Of a stretch of 64,000 nucleotides of DNA, positions 20,400 through 33,266 are shown piece after piece. The stretch is from Dipteris shenzhenensis. Lineage: Eukaryota; Polypodiophyta; Polypodiopsida; Gleicheniales. The translations under genes and the position numbers were made by a program. How positions within the stretch are numbered: position 1 is the first letter of the stretch; the number at the start of each line of letters is the position of its first letter. The notes beneath the pieces were generated by a model. That model was not told the DNA's origin, searched no databases, and worked only from the letters and a program-made list of their open reading frames with translations. The stretch lies in assembly GCA_047967505.1 (NCBI GenBank), contig CM106540.1. One strand, given 5' to 3'.

Positions 20400-22914
20400 T
20401 ATGAAAGCCCATTGGCAATTGTTGAGCATCGTCAACACTTAAGAATAGTGTTTAGTACTTTGAGGAAAGTCAGTCTGTACGTAAATAAAAAGAAAACTAT
20501 GATGTGCGTGGTAAGACTTGAATATTTAGGATTCATTATTACTCGTGAGGGGATGGAAATGGATCCAAATAAAGTGGCTGCGATACTGACTTGGCCTATC
20601 TCTCAGAGTTTGACCGTTTTGTGATCATTCTTGGGAATTGTCTAATTTTATTAAAGGCATATCAAAGGATATTCTGAGATAGTATTGCCATTGATTGATT
20701 TGACCTTAGGTAAAGTACCTTTTACATGGGACAGAATCAACAAGAAAGTTTTAACGCCATAACATAAGATGTGGTCTCGGTACCAGTGTTAAAAATTGCT
20801 GATCCCTAGAAATCATTTTTCATAGAAACCAATGCAAGTGGCATTGCGGCAGGAGCCATTCTCCTCCAAGAGGGAAGGCCAGTAGCCTTTGAAAGCAAGA
20901 AGCTTTCTCTCTCTCATTGAAATCGGCCAACTCATGAATTAGAGTTGTATGCTGTTGTCCATGCTTTGAAAACATGGAGAGATTATTTGTATGGTTTAGA
21001 GCTCTATGTAGGTGTAGATCATGATACTCTGAAACATTTCTGTAAACAACTTGACTTAAAGAGGTCGCCACGCTAGGTGGGTAGAACTCACACAGGAGTT
21101 TCACATGACGATTCAACAACGAAGAGGGAAGGAAAATAAAGTTGCCGATGCATAATATGAGCTTCACGGTATTAGAGAGTGCTCTCATTGAAATCGGCCA
21201 ACTCATGAATTAGAGTTGTATGCTGTTGTCCATGCTTTGAAAACATGGAGAGATTATTTGTATGGTTTAGAGCTCTATGTAGGTGTAGATCATGATACTC
21301 TGAAACATTTCTGTAAACAACTTGACTTAAAGAGGTCGCCACGCTAGGTGGGTAGAACTCACACAGGAGTTTCACATGACGATTCAACAACGAAGAGGGA
21401 AGGAAAATAAAGTTGCTGATGCATAATATAAGCTTCATGGTATTAGAGAGTGCTCTAATGGCCTAGATTAGAGAAACTCAAAAAGAGGACGAGCTCATCT
21501 ACAGCCTTTGGCCTAAGGCTTATGTGCTTAAACTTGGAGAAAGAGATGCCTTGGCATCCCAAAAAGGCCAAACCTATGTAATATATATCATAGCGGATGG
21601 TATGCTGAAACAAAATGGCAAGGTGGTAGTATCTAATCAGAATGATCTCAAGCATAGGGTCATTCATGATAGCCCATGTGCGGGACATCTCGGTGTCGAG
21701 AAGACATATGATCTCGAGAAATGAGATTTCTTTTGGCCAAAAATAAAAATAACTATTTATGAATATGTGATGTTATTTGTCATGTCAAGTGAGTAAGGCT
21801 AGAGGGTGAACCACCTGGCCTTTTACCGCCCTTGGAGATACAACTAGGTAGGTGGGAGAGCATTTCCATGAACTTTATAGGTAGCTGGTTTGCCTAGGAA
21901 CACAAGGTGGATATGATTTTGTCCTTGTGGGTATTGATTATCTTACCAAGATGGCTCACTTCATTTTGATTGGGGAGTCTATTAGTGTCCCACAAGTGGT
22001 GCATTTGTTTATTAAACATGTATTTCTTTTGCATTGACTACCTAGATCCATAGTGTGAGACATAGACGTTAAATTTACCAGTCATTTTTGGAATGCAATG
22101 TTTGAGGAACTAAGGACTGAGTTGGGGATGAGTAATGGGGATCACCTGAAATGGATGGTTAGATGGAAATAGTGAACTAGACTTTAGAGGCTATGCTTAG
22201 AGCATATGTTTCACTGATGCAACATACATGGGACAAGTGGTTGCCACTATTAGACAATGATAGAAAACGTTTGAGTTGAACTATTGGTTATAGACCAGCA
22301 GATCCAACTATGATTGGAATACCTTAGAAAGTGCCTATAGCATCGTGAACTATGTTGTTCAGATGCGGGAGATGCTAACACTTGTGAGAGCTAACATCCG
22401 CCCAAGCTATGGATATAGCAAAGGCGTATGCGGATGAAAATAGATCTGTTAGAGAATCTAAGGAAGGAGAAAAAAGTTTTTCTCAGAATTCCTTCACACT
22501 CTAAGTCTTTGACTACAGGAGAGTGTGCTAACTTATCACCCCGATATTGTGGGTCGTGGTTGATTCTTAAAGAATACAGAAGGTAGCCTATAAGTTGGAA
22601 TGACTACAGGGTTGTAAGATGCACCCAGTGTTTCATGTTTCTCGTTTAAAGAAGTTTTTAAACCCAGGTGACTCACTAATCGACGGCATTGTCTTGTTTC
22701 AGGAGATAGAGGATAATGCAAGGCGCAAACCAACAAGAATCCTGGACCGAGGAACAATGCAAGTACGCAATTAGAAGATACCCAATGCCCCATGGTATTG
22801 GTTGCATGGAATGGTCTACCTCTATCTGAGGCTACTTGGGAATCCGTGTACCAGATGTGGAGAGCATTCCTAGTGTTTATCATTGAAGACATTGATGCCT
22901 ACAGAGGGAAGGAA
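20400..22914 (+). pseudogene. Gypsy-C pol remnant (RT end, RNase H, integrase, C-terminal tail)
   Basis: Decayed pol in order. The reverse transcriptase end reads LRIVFSTLRKVSLYVNKKK, LEYLGFIITREGMEMDPNKV and LTLGKVPFTWD. RNase H is duplicated (EIGQLMN, RWVELTQEFHMTIQ, KENKVADA). Integrase blocks follow (GYDFVLVGIDYLTKMAHFIL, DVKFTSHFWNAMFEEL). The tail reads HPVFHVSRLKKFLNPGDS-like, DGIVLFQEIEDNARRKPTR, ILDRGTMQVRN and VAWNGLPLSEATWES, a chromodomain-like end seen in some gypsy clades. Stops and frame changes are numerous. It ends in the purine tract AGAGGGAAGGAA just before the 3' LTR. Confidence 0.75.
20911..21452. repeat. 271-bp tandem duplication within gypsy-C RNase H
   Basis: Copies 20911-21181 and 21182-21452 have a period of 271 bp. 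By eye they differ at three positions, all transitions, and two of these are CpG-to-TpG. The duplicated segment covers the RNase H core. Because 271 is not a multiple of three, it also breaks the frame. Confidence 0.9.
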
Positions 22915-23348
22915 TGTTATGCTCAAGTTGAGATAACATGACCTCGCAAGGGTTGGTGGACATTTTCCTTCAGAGGACCAAATTTTGTATTATATTTCAT
23001 TGCGCTTCAAGCATATGATTAAAGGAATCAATGTCAAGGTCCTTGTTGGGACGAATTGGCGCTGATTAGATGGTTCCAAAGGTCAGGGGTCTAGGGACAC
23101 AAAAATGTGTAATTGCCAAGGGGAAGATGGAACTAAATGGTACTCCCAGGGAGGGGTAAATGGTACTCCAAGGAATAACCCTAGGATTGTGACATGTGGT
23201 ATGTAGAATCTAGGGAATTGTGGGCTTTGTGTTAACATGCAGGAAGAGCATACGTGAGAATCATACGAGCTTGCTATGATCATAGAGATTGGTTGGGTGG
23301 GACAACTATGTGTCATTGCCCATGATTTGTATCAATTTAGTAGTGGTT
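22915..23348 (+). repeat. Gypsy-C 3' LTR
   Basis: Begins TGTTATGCTCAAGTTGAGA after a purine tract and matches the 5' LTR with scattered substitutions and small indels, which indicates an old insertion. Confidence 0.78.
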
Positions 23349-23353
23349 TGGTA

Positions 23354-24574
23354 GATGCTGCAAGTGATAAATTTATTCACCAACAATGAACTGAAAAACA
23401 ACGAAATGGAGTGGACTATTTTAGTGTCACATTGTCACGCATAGTTTTGTGGGTGAATGAATTTTTATCGTACTAGAAATTTGTGAAGCTGCTTATTGCA
23501 ACCAATTCACTTGTAGATTGGTGGTCTATGACTATTGGAATTAAATTATTGATTTTGCAAGTTCCGTTCTCATGTAACAATGCTCTTCTTATTTCATCCT
23601 CAAAGTAATATTCCCTATTCCCTCCTTCCGATCGTTGCTTTGTTTGTTTGTGAGCACTTGAGGAATAGCCTATATCAATTGTGGAACTTTGGTAATTGGT
23701 AATCATGACAAGGTGGTAATTCAAGTGGTAAAACGTCGTTAAGCAGATAATTGGTTCAATCAAAGTTGGTTGTTATTGATTATCTATTAAAGTGAGTTCA
23801 ACTACGTATATTAATGGTATGCATGAAAGATCCAAGGGAAAAGCATTTTGGTTATAAGTGCTCTATAAGTGAGTGCTCTATGAGTGCTTATAAGTGAGTG
23901 TACGTGAGAGGGGAGTCTAGGAAGCTCTGTACCAAGCTTTGTAGTTTAAGAATGTTAGCCCTTTTAGATGTCTCTGTCTCTGTTTTTTGCTTTTTCTTTG
24001 TTTGCTTTTGCCTAGCAAGCATCACCAACTCTCGCTAATTCCCGTTCCAATTAGGCTAGCCATCCGTACTCCTGTGGCCTGTCTTGTGGTAAACCCGGTA
24101 TCTTGAAGCATCTGCACCAATTCCATGGTTTGAAACATGAAATCATGGAATCTAATTGATCCCGTGTTGCCCAATCTAGCCATGGGCAGATCCCAATTCT
24201 AGATCGTGGTGAGCTACAAGTAGAATCTTGACCTGAGATAGAAGGAATGTTGTACATGACATTCAGATTTTTTTTTTCATTTTATTTTGTCTGAATCTGA
24301 GGTCCATGTCAAAAGATGTCACCTACAAGAAATCATGAAAATTTGAGGTTGCATGCGAGTAGTCATGAATAGGATATCTTAGAGAACATTAAATGTTAGT
24401 GTGTTTTTTTGCTGAGTCTTTTGATTCTACAATTTAGCTAGGTAGCTTGAGATAGTACAACTTTGCAAATATCTATAAGGGGCCTGAACGAAGTTGTTTT
24501 GTGTTCCAGCCATTTGAAGCTGGTAGCCCATAGAGTTTTTTGGGAAAGAGACAAGAGAGGATATCTCTTTTTCT
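23354..24574. other. No gene recognised
   Basis: Unassigned sequence. A segment near 23850-23930 (AGTGCTTATAAGTGAGTGTA) recurs at 26050-26090 on the far side of a copia gag, so the two may be remnants of that element's LTRs. Confidence 0.35.
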
Positions 24575-24640
24575 GTGCTGGGATTTGAACCTTGCACATG
24601 TCCCATTAGATTCACAAAAGGGATTATACTACTAGGCCAA
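24575..24640 (-). mobile_element. tRNA-derived SINE head
   Basis: On the minus strand, an A-box-like TGGCCTAGTAGTATAATCC (24621-24639) is followed at normal spacing by a B-box AGGTTCAAATCC (24581-24592). It lacks a full tRNA cloverleaf. The central CTTTTGTGAAT is shared with a second head at 33672-33733. Confidence 0.55.
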
Positions 24641-24993
24641 ATGTTATTTCTTGATTTATATTTATCGCCATTAAATGTGAGGCATTTTTTATGTTAGAGA
24701 AATGCTATTTGTGTCCTCCTTCTTGAGTAAAACTTTAAATTGTATGGTCACAACGAATTCTAGACACTGTCCTTTGTTTTGAAATCAAAAACAAAAAATA
24801 CCTTAAAGGAAGAAAAGGAAAAAACAAAACCACTAGGCTTCATTGTTATTACCATGCTAAAGGTTTTGGTCTCTCAAAGTTTTTAATTAATAGTTTCCAC
24901 GTGCATGATGGTGATGGTGCTTTTTGAAGCATTCTTGTTGCAAGGGATTAGACAATCCTTGAGAACATACTCTCCAAGGTACACCTTGCTATC

Positions 24994-25857
24994 ATGGCTA
25001 CTTCAATAAAGGTAAATTTGTTTGATGGCAATCCATTCTATACATGGCACACAAACGTCAAGCTTAACCTCATGATAAAGGGATTGTGGAATATTGCAAA
25101 AGGCAAGGAGAAGCCACCAACAACTAGAGACTCATAAGGAATAACAAGGCTCTTGCCATTATTTCTTTGGGGGTATGTGATGAGTTCATCCATCACATTA
25201 ATGGAAAGGAGACATCTTTTAAAGCACGAGAAGAGTTAAATCTTTTTGCTATTCAAGCCAAGAGTTTCCAAAGATAAGACTCCTTATGTGATTCTTTGAG
25301 CTAAATCTAAAAGGGGGATGCTCCCCATCTGAATTAAATGAAAAGTCTAACCACTTCACTCTCGGGCTCTGAAGATGAATATGGATGAGGATGCATGTAT
25401 AGCAATACTGCTAAAGCATCTACCTCAAGAAGGTTATGGGAACATTGTTACTAAATTGATCGCTCTTCTTTCACTGAAGCTAGCAAACATCATTGGATAT
25501 CTTATGGAAGAAGAGAAGAAGATTAAGCAACCAAAAGGGTACTGCTATAACCATGATGAAGCTTATTTTACTAGATGAAGGATCTACTTCGAAGTCTACT
25601 TTAAAGATAAAGCAACATGAACTGTCACTTTTGTGGGAAACCAGGCGACTACAAGAAAGATTGCTACACAAGGAAAAGGATCTCTTCAAACCTTATTAAA
25701 GCCAATGAAGATCGAGAAGAACCTAATGTTGTTGAGGCCAATGACATGGTCAACTTTGTTGAATTTGGATGGGCTTTCTAGGTTCAAAGACCTCCTATTG
25801 ACCTTGTCATCCATCAACTTTATGTTTAAACCCAATAGACCATATTTAGAGTGAGAT
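24994..25857 (+). pseudogene. Copia-type gag remnant (UBN2-like)
   Basis: Starts ATG 24994 (MATSIKVNLFDGNPFYTWHT, then NVKLNLMIKGLWNI), a typical copia gag opening. A middle segment reads DEDACIAILLKHLPQEGYGN then EEEKKIKQPKG, and near 25617 a zinc-knuckle-like CHFCGKPGDYKKDC in which the His is replaced by Asp. Several stops and frame changes are present. No protease or polymerase follows. Gag would assemble particles; this copy is non-functional. Confidence 0.7.
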
Positions 25858-26338
25858 CATGATGGAGATAGAGCATCAAAATGAGTTTGTTGCTAATGAG
25901 ACTAGAGTGAGTACTAGGTTGGGATCATGAGTGTTGTCACTAGAGGTGGCGAACCATGAAGTCTCCCATGCACTATTGCTAGGGTTGAGGTCATCAATTT
26001 AAAGGGGGTAAGTTGGGAAAATTCATGCTTTAAGGGTGAATGATAAGACTATCCTAAAAGTGCTTATGAGTGAGTGTACCTAAGTGATGCAATCTATGAT
26101 GCAAGTGCGAGTGTAAGTTGTGGTTTGGATAGCTTAGGGAGTGATTAAGAGTTGATGTAGGAGTGATTGTGAGTGATGCAAGCTATGATGTGTGTGTGTG
26201 AGTTGTTATGATTTGGGTAGTTTAGGGAGTGATTGTAGGATTATTGGGAGTGACGCGATGATTGCAATAAGAGGGTATATATGTAGCCTTTTTCATGAAT
26301 AAAGATGCGAGTGTATGTTGTTTGATGTAAACTCTTAT

Positions 26339-26340
<2 letters not shown>
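25858..26340 (+). repeat. Possible copia LTR remnant with internal repeat
   Basis: Contains two imperfect copies, about 80 bp apart, of a unit holding GTGATGCAAGCTATGATG and GGTAGTTTAGGGAGTGATT (about 26090-26155 and 26170-26235). It shares sequence with about 23850-23930. LTR status is inferred from position only. Confidence 0.35.
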
Positions 26341-26402
<62 letters not shown>

Positions 26403-26404
26403 TT
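26341..26404. repeat. (CT)n microsatellite
   Basis: About 60 bases of nearly pure CT with a few TTTC interruptions. Confidence 0.95.
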
Positions 26405-26789
26405 TTCCTCTCAACAATGCCTTCATTGCAAACCCCTTTGAAATTCCTCTGTTGCCATTTCCCACCATGATTTCCATCAAGAAGTGGAAGTTTAAGGAGA
26501 AGCTTTTCATGTTAATTCTATAGGATCGATAATTTGGTCAATGTAGTGTGTTTTGTGTCCCATGGCACATGGAGATCGATTATTAAACACTAGAATTGGT
26601 AATCTAGAGGATGCATTACAAAAATGTTAACTCAACAATTAGAGGCTGACACAGGTTAAGAAGATTTTTGTAAAGTTATTTAGAGTTTTGTGAAATTATT
26701 TAGGCACGTATTCATAGGCATACTATGGAGTAAAAAGAGAAAAGGTTAATGGAACATGAGTCTTGCATTCAAAATATTAAAGAAAACCA
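26405..26789. other. No gene recognised
   Basis: Spacer between the microsatellite and a decayed gypsy gag. Confidence 0.35.
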
Positions 26790-28340
26790 AACCAAATTGG
26801 CCTAGTAATTGAGAGTTGTCTTCATGAATGGGATGAGCATTTGTCTATTTGTGAAGTGCATAATGAAATTATGAAAATTCATTTTTATTGAGGTAGTGGA
26901 TAGATGGTGGATCAAGCAATAGAAGGATGGTGTCACTCACGCTACTTGAAAGAACTTTGAGATGGAATTTAGAAAGCATCTCTTATCTTGTGATAAATAA
27001 TCAAGAGCGTGGGCTGAATATACGTATTTGAGAGAAAAAAAATTGTTGATAGCAAAATATACTGATAAGCTTAGAGACATTGTATTGTTTCATTATTGTA
27101 GTTTTTTCAGGTTAATCATTATATCTTAGGCTTGAATGATCACATAAAGATGGAGGTGAGAGGAAAATATGCAAATAGTCTAGATGATGCAATAGCAATC
27201 ATATTTAACTATGAAGATGTAAGAATCTTAATGAGTGGTTTTGGGCATCTAAGGACTTAGTATGAGTATCCAAAGAAACCTATATATGTGAAGGAGATTG
27301 TGAAGCAAGGAATCACTCAACTATCTAGTACAGTAACCAATACGCTTAATTAGCAAGCGATGGCTCCAAGCTAAGGGATGAACGGAAAAGTGTCTCCTAT
27401 GGCAACGTGAGCTTCATCAATCTTCTATGACTCTCTCGATACATGGCTAAGATAGTCAAATGGTTATCTCAGAATGCAAAGGTTGTTCCGTGGCTAACAT
27501 GGTTATCTTGAGATACATTGCAAAAAAGGGAGAGAGTCATAGAGCTGGGTGTCTTCTCTATCTAATGGGATCCTCTCATAGGTCAAAAAACTGCTTTATT
27601 GTGTTGTTTAATTAAGAAAAGGCTACATAATGCACCTAAAAATATCTTATCAAGACCTACAATAATGGCATATCCAAATTGCATTGCAATGGAATTAATT
27701 AATCTGAAGGGACAAGTGGCCATCAGAATGTGATTGTATTGTTTTGACTCAATGTCATTACATAATGTTATTGATGAAAAGACTAAAACTTACAAACAAT
27801 CCATTTGACTATGCTTATACAGTTAGGATAGCATATTGAAGTCCAGCAAAATTGTGGGACCAAAGGTCTCAGAGTTAAGATTACACATCCAATACTATGT
27901 AGAGAAATTGGATTTTGAAATTACCAAGAATTACTCATGTAGATATACCTCTTGGGAGGATGTATCATTCTTGTGGTGGATTAGGAAAAACACATCTATT
28001 AGTTTAAAGTGAATGGTATGTCGCATGTTCTCTTTGGGAAGAAAAGGATCAATGTCAACGTCCTTTAATCTTGACTATTGAAGTTTGAAGGACTTAAGGT
28101 GAATTTTTATTCATTTGTAATATATCTATTGAGACATGTAATATATCTCTCCATCTCCCCAACGATGGGGTGATGGCCTTCTTAATTGATTAGATGCTCA
28201 AAGAGTTTTTCTATTGTTTTAGAAATGAGCTACCCTAGGGGTTATATATAGAAACAAATTTTCAACATAAAATTGAACTTGTTCCCAAGGTAGAACCTAT
28301 AATTAGCCTTGTTATAGGCTAAGATTTATGAAATATGCTA
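26790..28340 (+). pseudogene. Gypsy family A remnant: gag, protease, start of RT
   Basis: Decayed plus-strand copy of the element at 1-1.7 kb. The gag traces are DRWWIKQ*KDGVTHAT and FRKHLL, then LNDHIKMEVRGKYANSLDDA and IAIIFNYED. The protease region holds GQVA then VIVLF.SMSLHNVI. The linker reads QFKVNGMSHVLFGKK. A reverse transcriptase N-terminal trace contains IELVPKVEP. Stops are frequent throughout. Confidence 0.7.
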
Positions 28341-28457
28341 AGGGGTATGATATTAAACAAAGAGAAAGATGATAGCTTTGATGTGTATCGATCATCGTGC
28401 TTTGATTAATATCATCATAAAACACATATATCTGAGCAAGAATTACTGATATGTTAG

Positions 28458-29212
28458 TTGCATGATGATCTATTAAATCTTGTACTAGCATTCAAGGAAC
28501 AATTGTTTCAAGGTTTGGAAGCAAACAACCAACCCAAGGCACCCGTGACTATGATAGAGGAAGATGAAGAGGAGTCTCTAGATATGTATACATCAACCAA
28601 TGAAGAGGTGGATTACAGAGTTCCCACAATTAATGTTGAATACAAAAGGCAAAGAATACCAGATGTCCTGATTGATGGAGATCAGGTGTTAACATATTAT
28701 TTGAGGAGTTATTCAAGAAATTCTGCTATAATAAGTTAGCTCCAACACCATTCCAAGTGAGAATGGTTGATCAAAGAAGAATCCAACCCCTTGTTATCCT
28801 CAGAGGCCAGGAAATTAGCATTTGGGGATCGAGTTTCATTGTTACATTTGTTGTACTCAGGATGGAAGAAAAAGATAGTTCCTACTCCATGTTACTAGGC
28901 AGACCTTGGCTGAGAGCTACAAGAGTGAAACAAGATTGGGGAGCTGAGAGAATCACAATAAAAAAAGGTAAGAAAAAGTTCAAAATTTTCCTAACATCTA
29001 AACGAAGTTTCCCTTAGTATATGCAGCCATTGGAAGCAGAAGGTGTAAACATGGTGGTTGAACTTGAGGAGGATGAGGAAGAAAGCTTCCTAAGAAGAAA
29101 CCCATTTGTAATATCTATATTTGAGCTAGATGTGGCCAAGATAATCAAACAATACATTACCCCAAAGAAAAAATCACAAGCTACTGAACCAACTACATAC
29201 AAAACACAGTAA
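28458..29212 (+). pseudogene. Gypsy-D protease region
   Basis: Plus-strand fragments NLVLAFKEQLFQGLEANNQP, then KRQRIPDVLIDG where the protease active site would fall (disrupted by a small deletion), then TPFQVRMVDQRRIQPLVILR and SYSMLLGRPWLRATRVKQDW (the flap and C-terminal protease region, usually LLGRPWL). An acidic stretch follows near 29050. The fragments are in different frames, so the protein is broken. Confidence 0.65.
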
Positions 29213-29499
29213 AAAAGAATCGGACAGAAGACGGAATCAGACAACAAAAATGCCAACATAGCAAAACATGGCAAACAATCAGGATGGTATATCCAGAGGA
29301 GAACTCAGAACAAATATGCAAGCCATCATTGAAGTAGAAGCACAGTTTAAAGAGCATATGAAAAGAGTGCTAGAGTCAAAGAAGATGATCCAGAAGAAAT
29401 TAATCTTGGTGATTATGACAACCCCAAAACAGTGCTTATAAGCACTGGCCTCAATAGTTCATTCAAAGAACGACTCAGGAAATTGCTGGTTGAATACAA

Positions 29500-32191
29500 A
29501 GATGTCTTTGCATGACACTATACAGACATGAAGGGTGTAGACCCAAGATTTGGCCAACACAAAATCAACCTAAAAAAGATGCAACACCTATAATCCAGCA
29601 TAGATACAGGATGAACCCTAACTATGCCAGACAAGTGAAGGAGGAACTAGACAAGCTACTCAAAGTTAGATTCATATATCCCTTGGACCATGTTACATGG
29701 TTATTCCCAATTCTCATTGTACCCAAAAAGAATGGGAAACTCAGAATATGTGTGGACTATAGGAAATTGAATGCTTCCACAATCACTGATCCATTTCCAC
29801 TCCCATTTTGTGACTCATTTCTAGATGCTGTTGTACGCCATGAACTTTACAGTTTCCTTGATGGATTTAGTGGCTACAATCATATAAAAATGGATCCTAA
29901 GGACAAAGACAAAACAACGTTTGTAATTGAATGGGGAGTATTTGCATCAAATGTGATTACATTTGCAATAAAAAATGCACCACCTACTTTCTAGAAATAC
30001 ATCCACAATGTATTTGCAGAATACTTAACATCTTTTATGCAAGTATTTTTGGATGACTTTTTAGTATTTGGAAAGAGGAATGAACACCTTCATCACTTAA
30101 GACTATGCTTTCAAAAATGTAGGTTGGCTAGGCTCAACCTTAACCCTACAAAATGTGCTATTCAGAAAGCAAATCCACCAAAGAATGTAAAACAATTACA
30201 AAGGTTTGTTGGGAAAGTCAAATGGCATTATAGATTTTTGAGATACTTTGCTAAGATATGCTATCCACTTACAAAGCTCACTAGAGAAACAGAGCCATAT
30301 GCATGGGGAAAAGCACAAGATGATGCTTTCACTATCCTTAAAAATATGATGATCATAGCACCCATATTGCAACCTCCTGATTGGAGTTTACCATTTGAAG
30401 TCTTGTAGATGCATCAGACACAAATGTTGGTGTAGTACTAATGTAGAAAAGGAGAAAAAAGTGGTTCAGGCAGTGTACTAGGCAAGCAGGATCCTCACAC
30501 AGCATGAAAGGAACTATGCTGTCATAGAAAGAGAGGCACTTGGGATCGTATATGCAATGCATAAATTCAGACACTACCTTTTAGGATACAAAATTAATTT
30601 TCATGTGGACCACCAAGCACTCATATATTTGGTGAATAACCCACAACTCACAGGAAAACTAGCTATATGGATGCTCCTGCTCCAAGAATTTGACTATACA
30701 ATTGTACATAGACCTGGGAAATAGCATGCCATTGCAGATTATCTCAGCAGACTGACATCCAGAGAAGAACCGATTGGTGTTCCAGATGATCAACCTGATG
30801 CTGGCATATTTATGATCAAAATAGAAGATCCTTTAAGTTGGTATGAAAAAATGCTATTCCTTTTAGCTGCTGGTCTCGTCCCTGAGTCCTTGACTAAAGA
30901 TCAGAGAAAGAAGCTTGTCCTAAAGCAAGCCCTTCCTAGTAGCTGCTAGAGTTCTATACGGAAGAGGGATGGATCAAGTTATCAGAAGATGTGTCCAAAC
31001 TTGTGAGAAAAATGCTGTTTTGGTAGAGGCACATGGAGGATCAGTAGAAGGACTCTTTTCAGGGGAAATCACAGGTATATAAAATGTTGCAAGCAGGCTT
31101 GTGGTGGCCCACAATCCTAAAAGATACTCATAACTATGCAAAATCCTGCTTACCCTACCAAAGAGATGATTGGCCCCTGGATGCTGATAGGATGCCACGT
31201 CAGCCCATCCTAGAATTGTAACATTTTCAAAAGTTGGGGCTAGACTTTGTAGGCCCTATCAAACCAACATAAAAATATACAGGCAACCAGTACATGGTGC
31301 AACTGATTATTGCACAAAATGGGTGGAAGCAGTAGCCCTCAAGGATAACAAGGCAAGAACTATTGCATACTTCTTATATCATAACATCATTACAAGGTTT
31401 GGTGTGCCTATTGAAAAAGTATAATACAAAGGGACACACTTCATCAACACAACAATCAAGAAGATGACAAAGCTCCACATGATGCTACACAAAAATTCAA
31501 CAGCTTATTACTCTCAATGTAATGGTCAGGATGAAAGTACCAACAAAATTATGAAGAAGATATTCAGGAGGATAGTGTGTCAAAAAATCCCACTGATTGG
31601 GATCCAAAACTGGATTCAGTTCTATGGGCATTAAGAACAACCTACAAGGTATGACACCATTCAGACTGGTCTATGGTTGTGATGCTATAGTTCTAATGGA
31701 GTTTGTTGCAGGAAGCCTAAGAGTGGCTATAGAGCACAGGCTTTCACTAGAAGAATCAGTTAATTTCAGACCAGCAATTATTGCAATTAGATGAAGATAG
31801 ACTTTAGAGCTCATGCATTGCAAACATCATTCAAAAGAGAAGAGCTGCTTGGATCAATATAAATATCAAATTCAAATTGTTCCGGAGAGGTGATCTAGTT
31901 TTGATGTTTAACACAAAGCTAGGGAAGAGACCAAGAAAGTTCAAGCTAAGATATGATGGGCCTTTCAGGGTCATGGAAGTCTTTGAGCAAGGCACTTTCA
32001 ACCTAGTTCATCTTCATGGAAATGTTTTTGACAAGCCGGTCAATGGATTTCGACTCAAACCATATGTGGGTGTTGATCCATCAGAAACCAAGACTAATCT
32101 AGTATGTATCCAAGGCTATTCTAATATTTATCCAGATATCAGTACTATCAATATGATAAAGGTCACAAACACACGCTGTAACCTCATTTGA
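29500..32191 (+). pseudogene. Gypsy-D reverse transcriptase, RNase H and integrase
   Basis: The reverse transcriptase is well preserved: RYRMNPNYARQVKEELDKLL, LFPILIVPKKNGKLRICVDY, then RKLNASTITDPFPLP, SFLDGFSGYNHIKM and the catalytic FLDDFLVFG near 30050. RNase H traces include PDWSLPFEV, then EREALGIVYAMHKFRHYL-like and HVDHQALIYLVNNPQLTG in shifted frames. Integrase traces include GLDFVGPIKPT, TPFRLVYGCDAIV and the C-terminal RGDLVLMFNTKLGKRPRKFK with LRYDGPFRVMEVFEQGTFNL. Many stops and frame changes. The stop at 32191 is 55 bp from the LTR at 32247, as expected for a 3' LTR. Confidence 0.82.
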
Positions 32192-32246
32192 CAGCAATCC
32201 AACACGCCCAAAGAGCAGAAAGGTGCACAAAGTTCACAATGTACAC

Positions 32247-33262
32247 TGTTATGGATAAATTTGACCAATGTAAACGGCATAAATATATGTGTGTGCTTGT
32301 ATGTGTGGCAATAGTATAATAAAATATGGTGTGCATAGGGCCTAGGGTTAGGGCCTAGGGTTGAGGTGGCAGGGCATGACCATGTGCCACCCTTCCATGT
32401 AAGAGGACCCATAAGGTGTGTTGTACATAATCCATGGTAGTTATATTATAAAATGTTAAGGTGGCATGGTTCCTCCATGTGCCACCACTCCACCTAGGTG
32501 GTCCCATGCCTGCATTTAGTGAGACATGGACCAAGGACCATGGGAGAAGTAATATAAAATAGGTGGAGATGGATATTATATTGGATTATTCCCTTCATGT
32601 AGGATAGGCCCATGTGGGGGGGGTGTAGATAGTCAAAGTATGCAAGTTAAATAATGGGAAAAGTAGGATGAGGTGGGAAGACTCCTTGTGCCAACCCTCC
32701 ACTTGTCCTCCTAGATGTTTGAACGTATTATAAAATTGGGAAGAGACCAAGGGAGTATCTCAGAATTGGGATATGGGGTTTGATTTATGTGGAAAAATGA
32801 GGCAAAGGGTTGTCGCACACAATTGAGAGTGCATACCCACCTAGCCCACATGGGAGACTTTTCCACACACACCATGCATGTGGGAGGATGCATTTATTGG
32901 GAGAGACCCTCTCTCTTGGCTATAAAAGGAGGGGGCTATTCCTTGATGTAACACGCTAATTCTTGTAAAGCCACCTAGCTAGTACTTTGAATTCCCCCTC
33001 CCATCCTTCCTTTCAAATAAAGCATGACTCTCTTCCCTTGATGTCTCCATCTCTACATTCCACCTCCCATCATGTACATGCTTCTCTTCCCCCTCTCCCT
33101 TCCCCATTGTGGATAGTCCCTCTCTTTATTCCCACCCCTCTTAATCCTCTTTCCCCACCTATGTTAATGCTTCTTCCCTCATGTTCCCTTTTCCTCTATG
33201 GCCCTTGAGCGTCGCCATGCCTTGCATCTAGCATCATGCCTCGAATTCTTTTCTAGTTAATA
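32247..33262 (+). repeat. LTR A (about 1,016 bp)
   Basis: Begins TGTTATGGATAAATTTGAC and ends near CTAGTTAATA. It aligns over its whole length, inverted, with 40227-41217. It contains a TATA box at 32921-32928 and a long pyrimidine-rich stretch downstream. Gypsy-D pol lies directly upstream and a primer-site-like sequence directly downstream. Confidence 0.8.
32921..32928 (+). promoter_or_regulatory. TATA box of LTR A
   Basis: TATAAAAG in the context GGCTATAAAAGGAGGGGG. The equivalent in the inverted LTR is at 40561-40568. Confidence 0.65.
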
Positions 33263-33266
33263 GAAT

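Larger units (their letters stand above)
19785..23348 (+). mobile_element. Gypsy-C: compact, internally deleted LTR retrotransposon
   Basis: An element of about 3.56 kb with two direct LTRs, a primer site, pol remnant and purine tract. The flanks carry TGGTA on both sides (19780-19784 and 23349-23353), consistent with a 5-bp target duplication. Gag, protease and most of the reverse transcriptase are absent, so it could not move by itself. Confidence 0.78.

Noticed and set aside
24575-24640. A functional tRNA gene.
   Set aside because: A and B boxes are present, but I cannot form a complete cloverleaf with a paired acceptor stem; a SINE head fits better.
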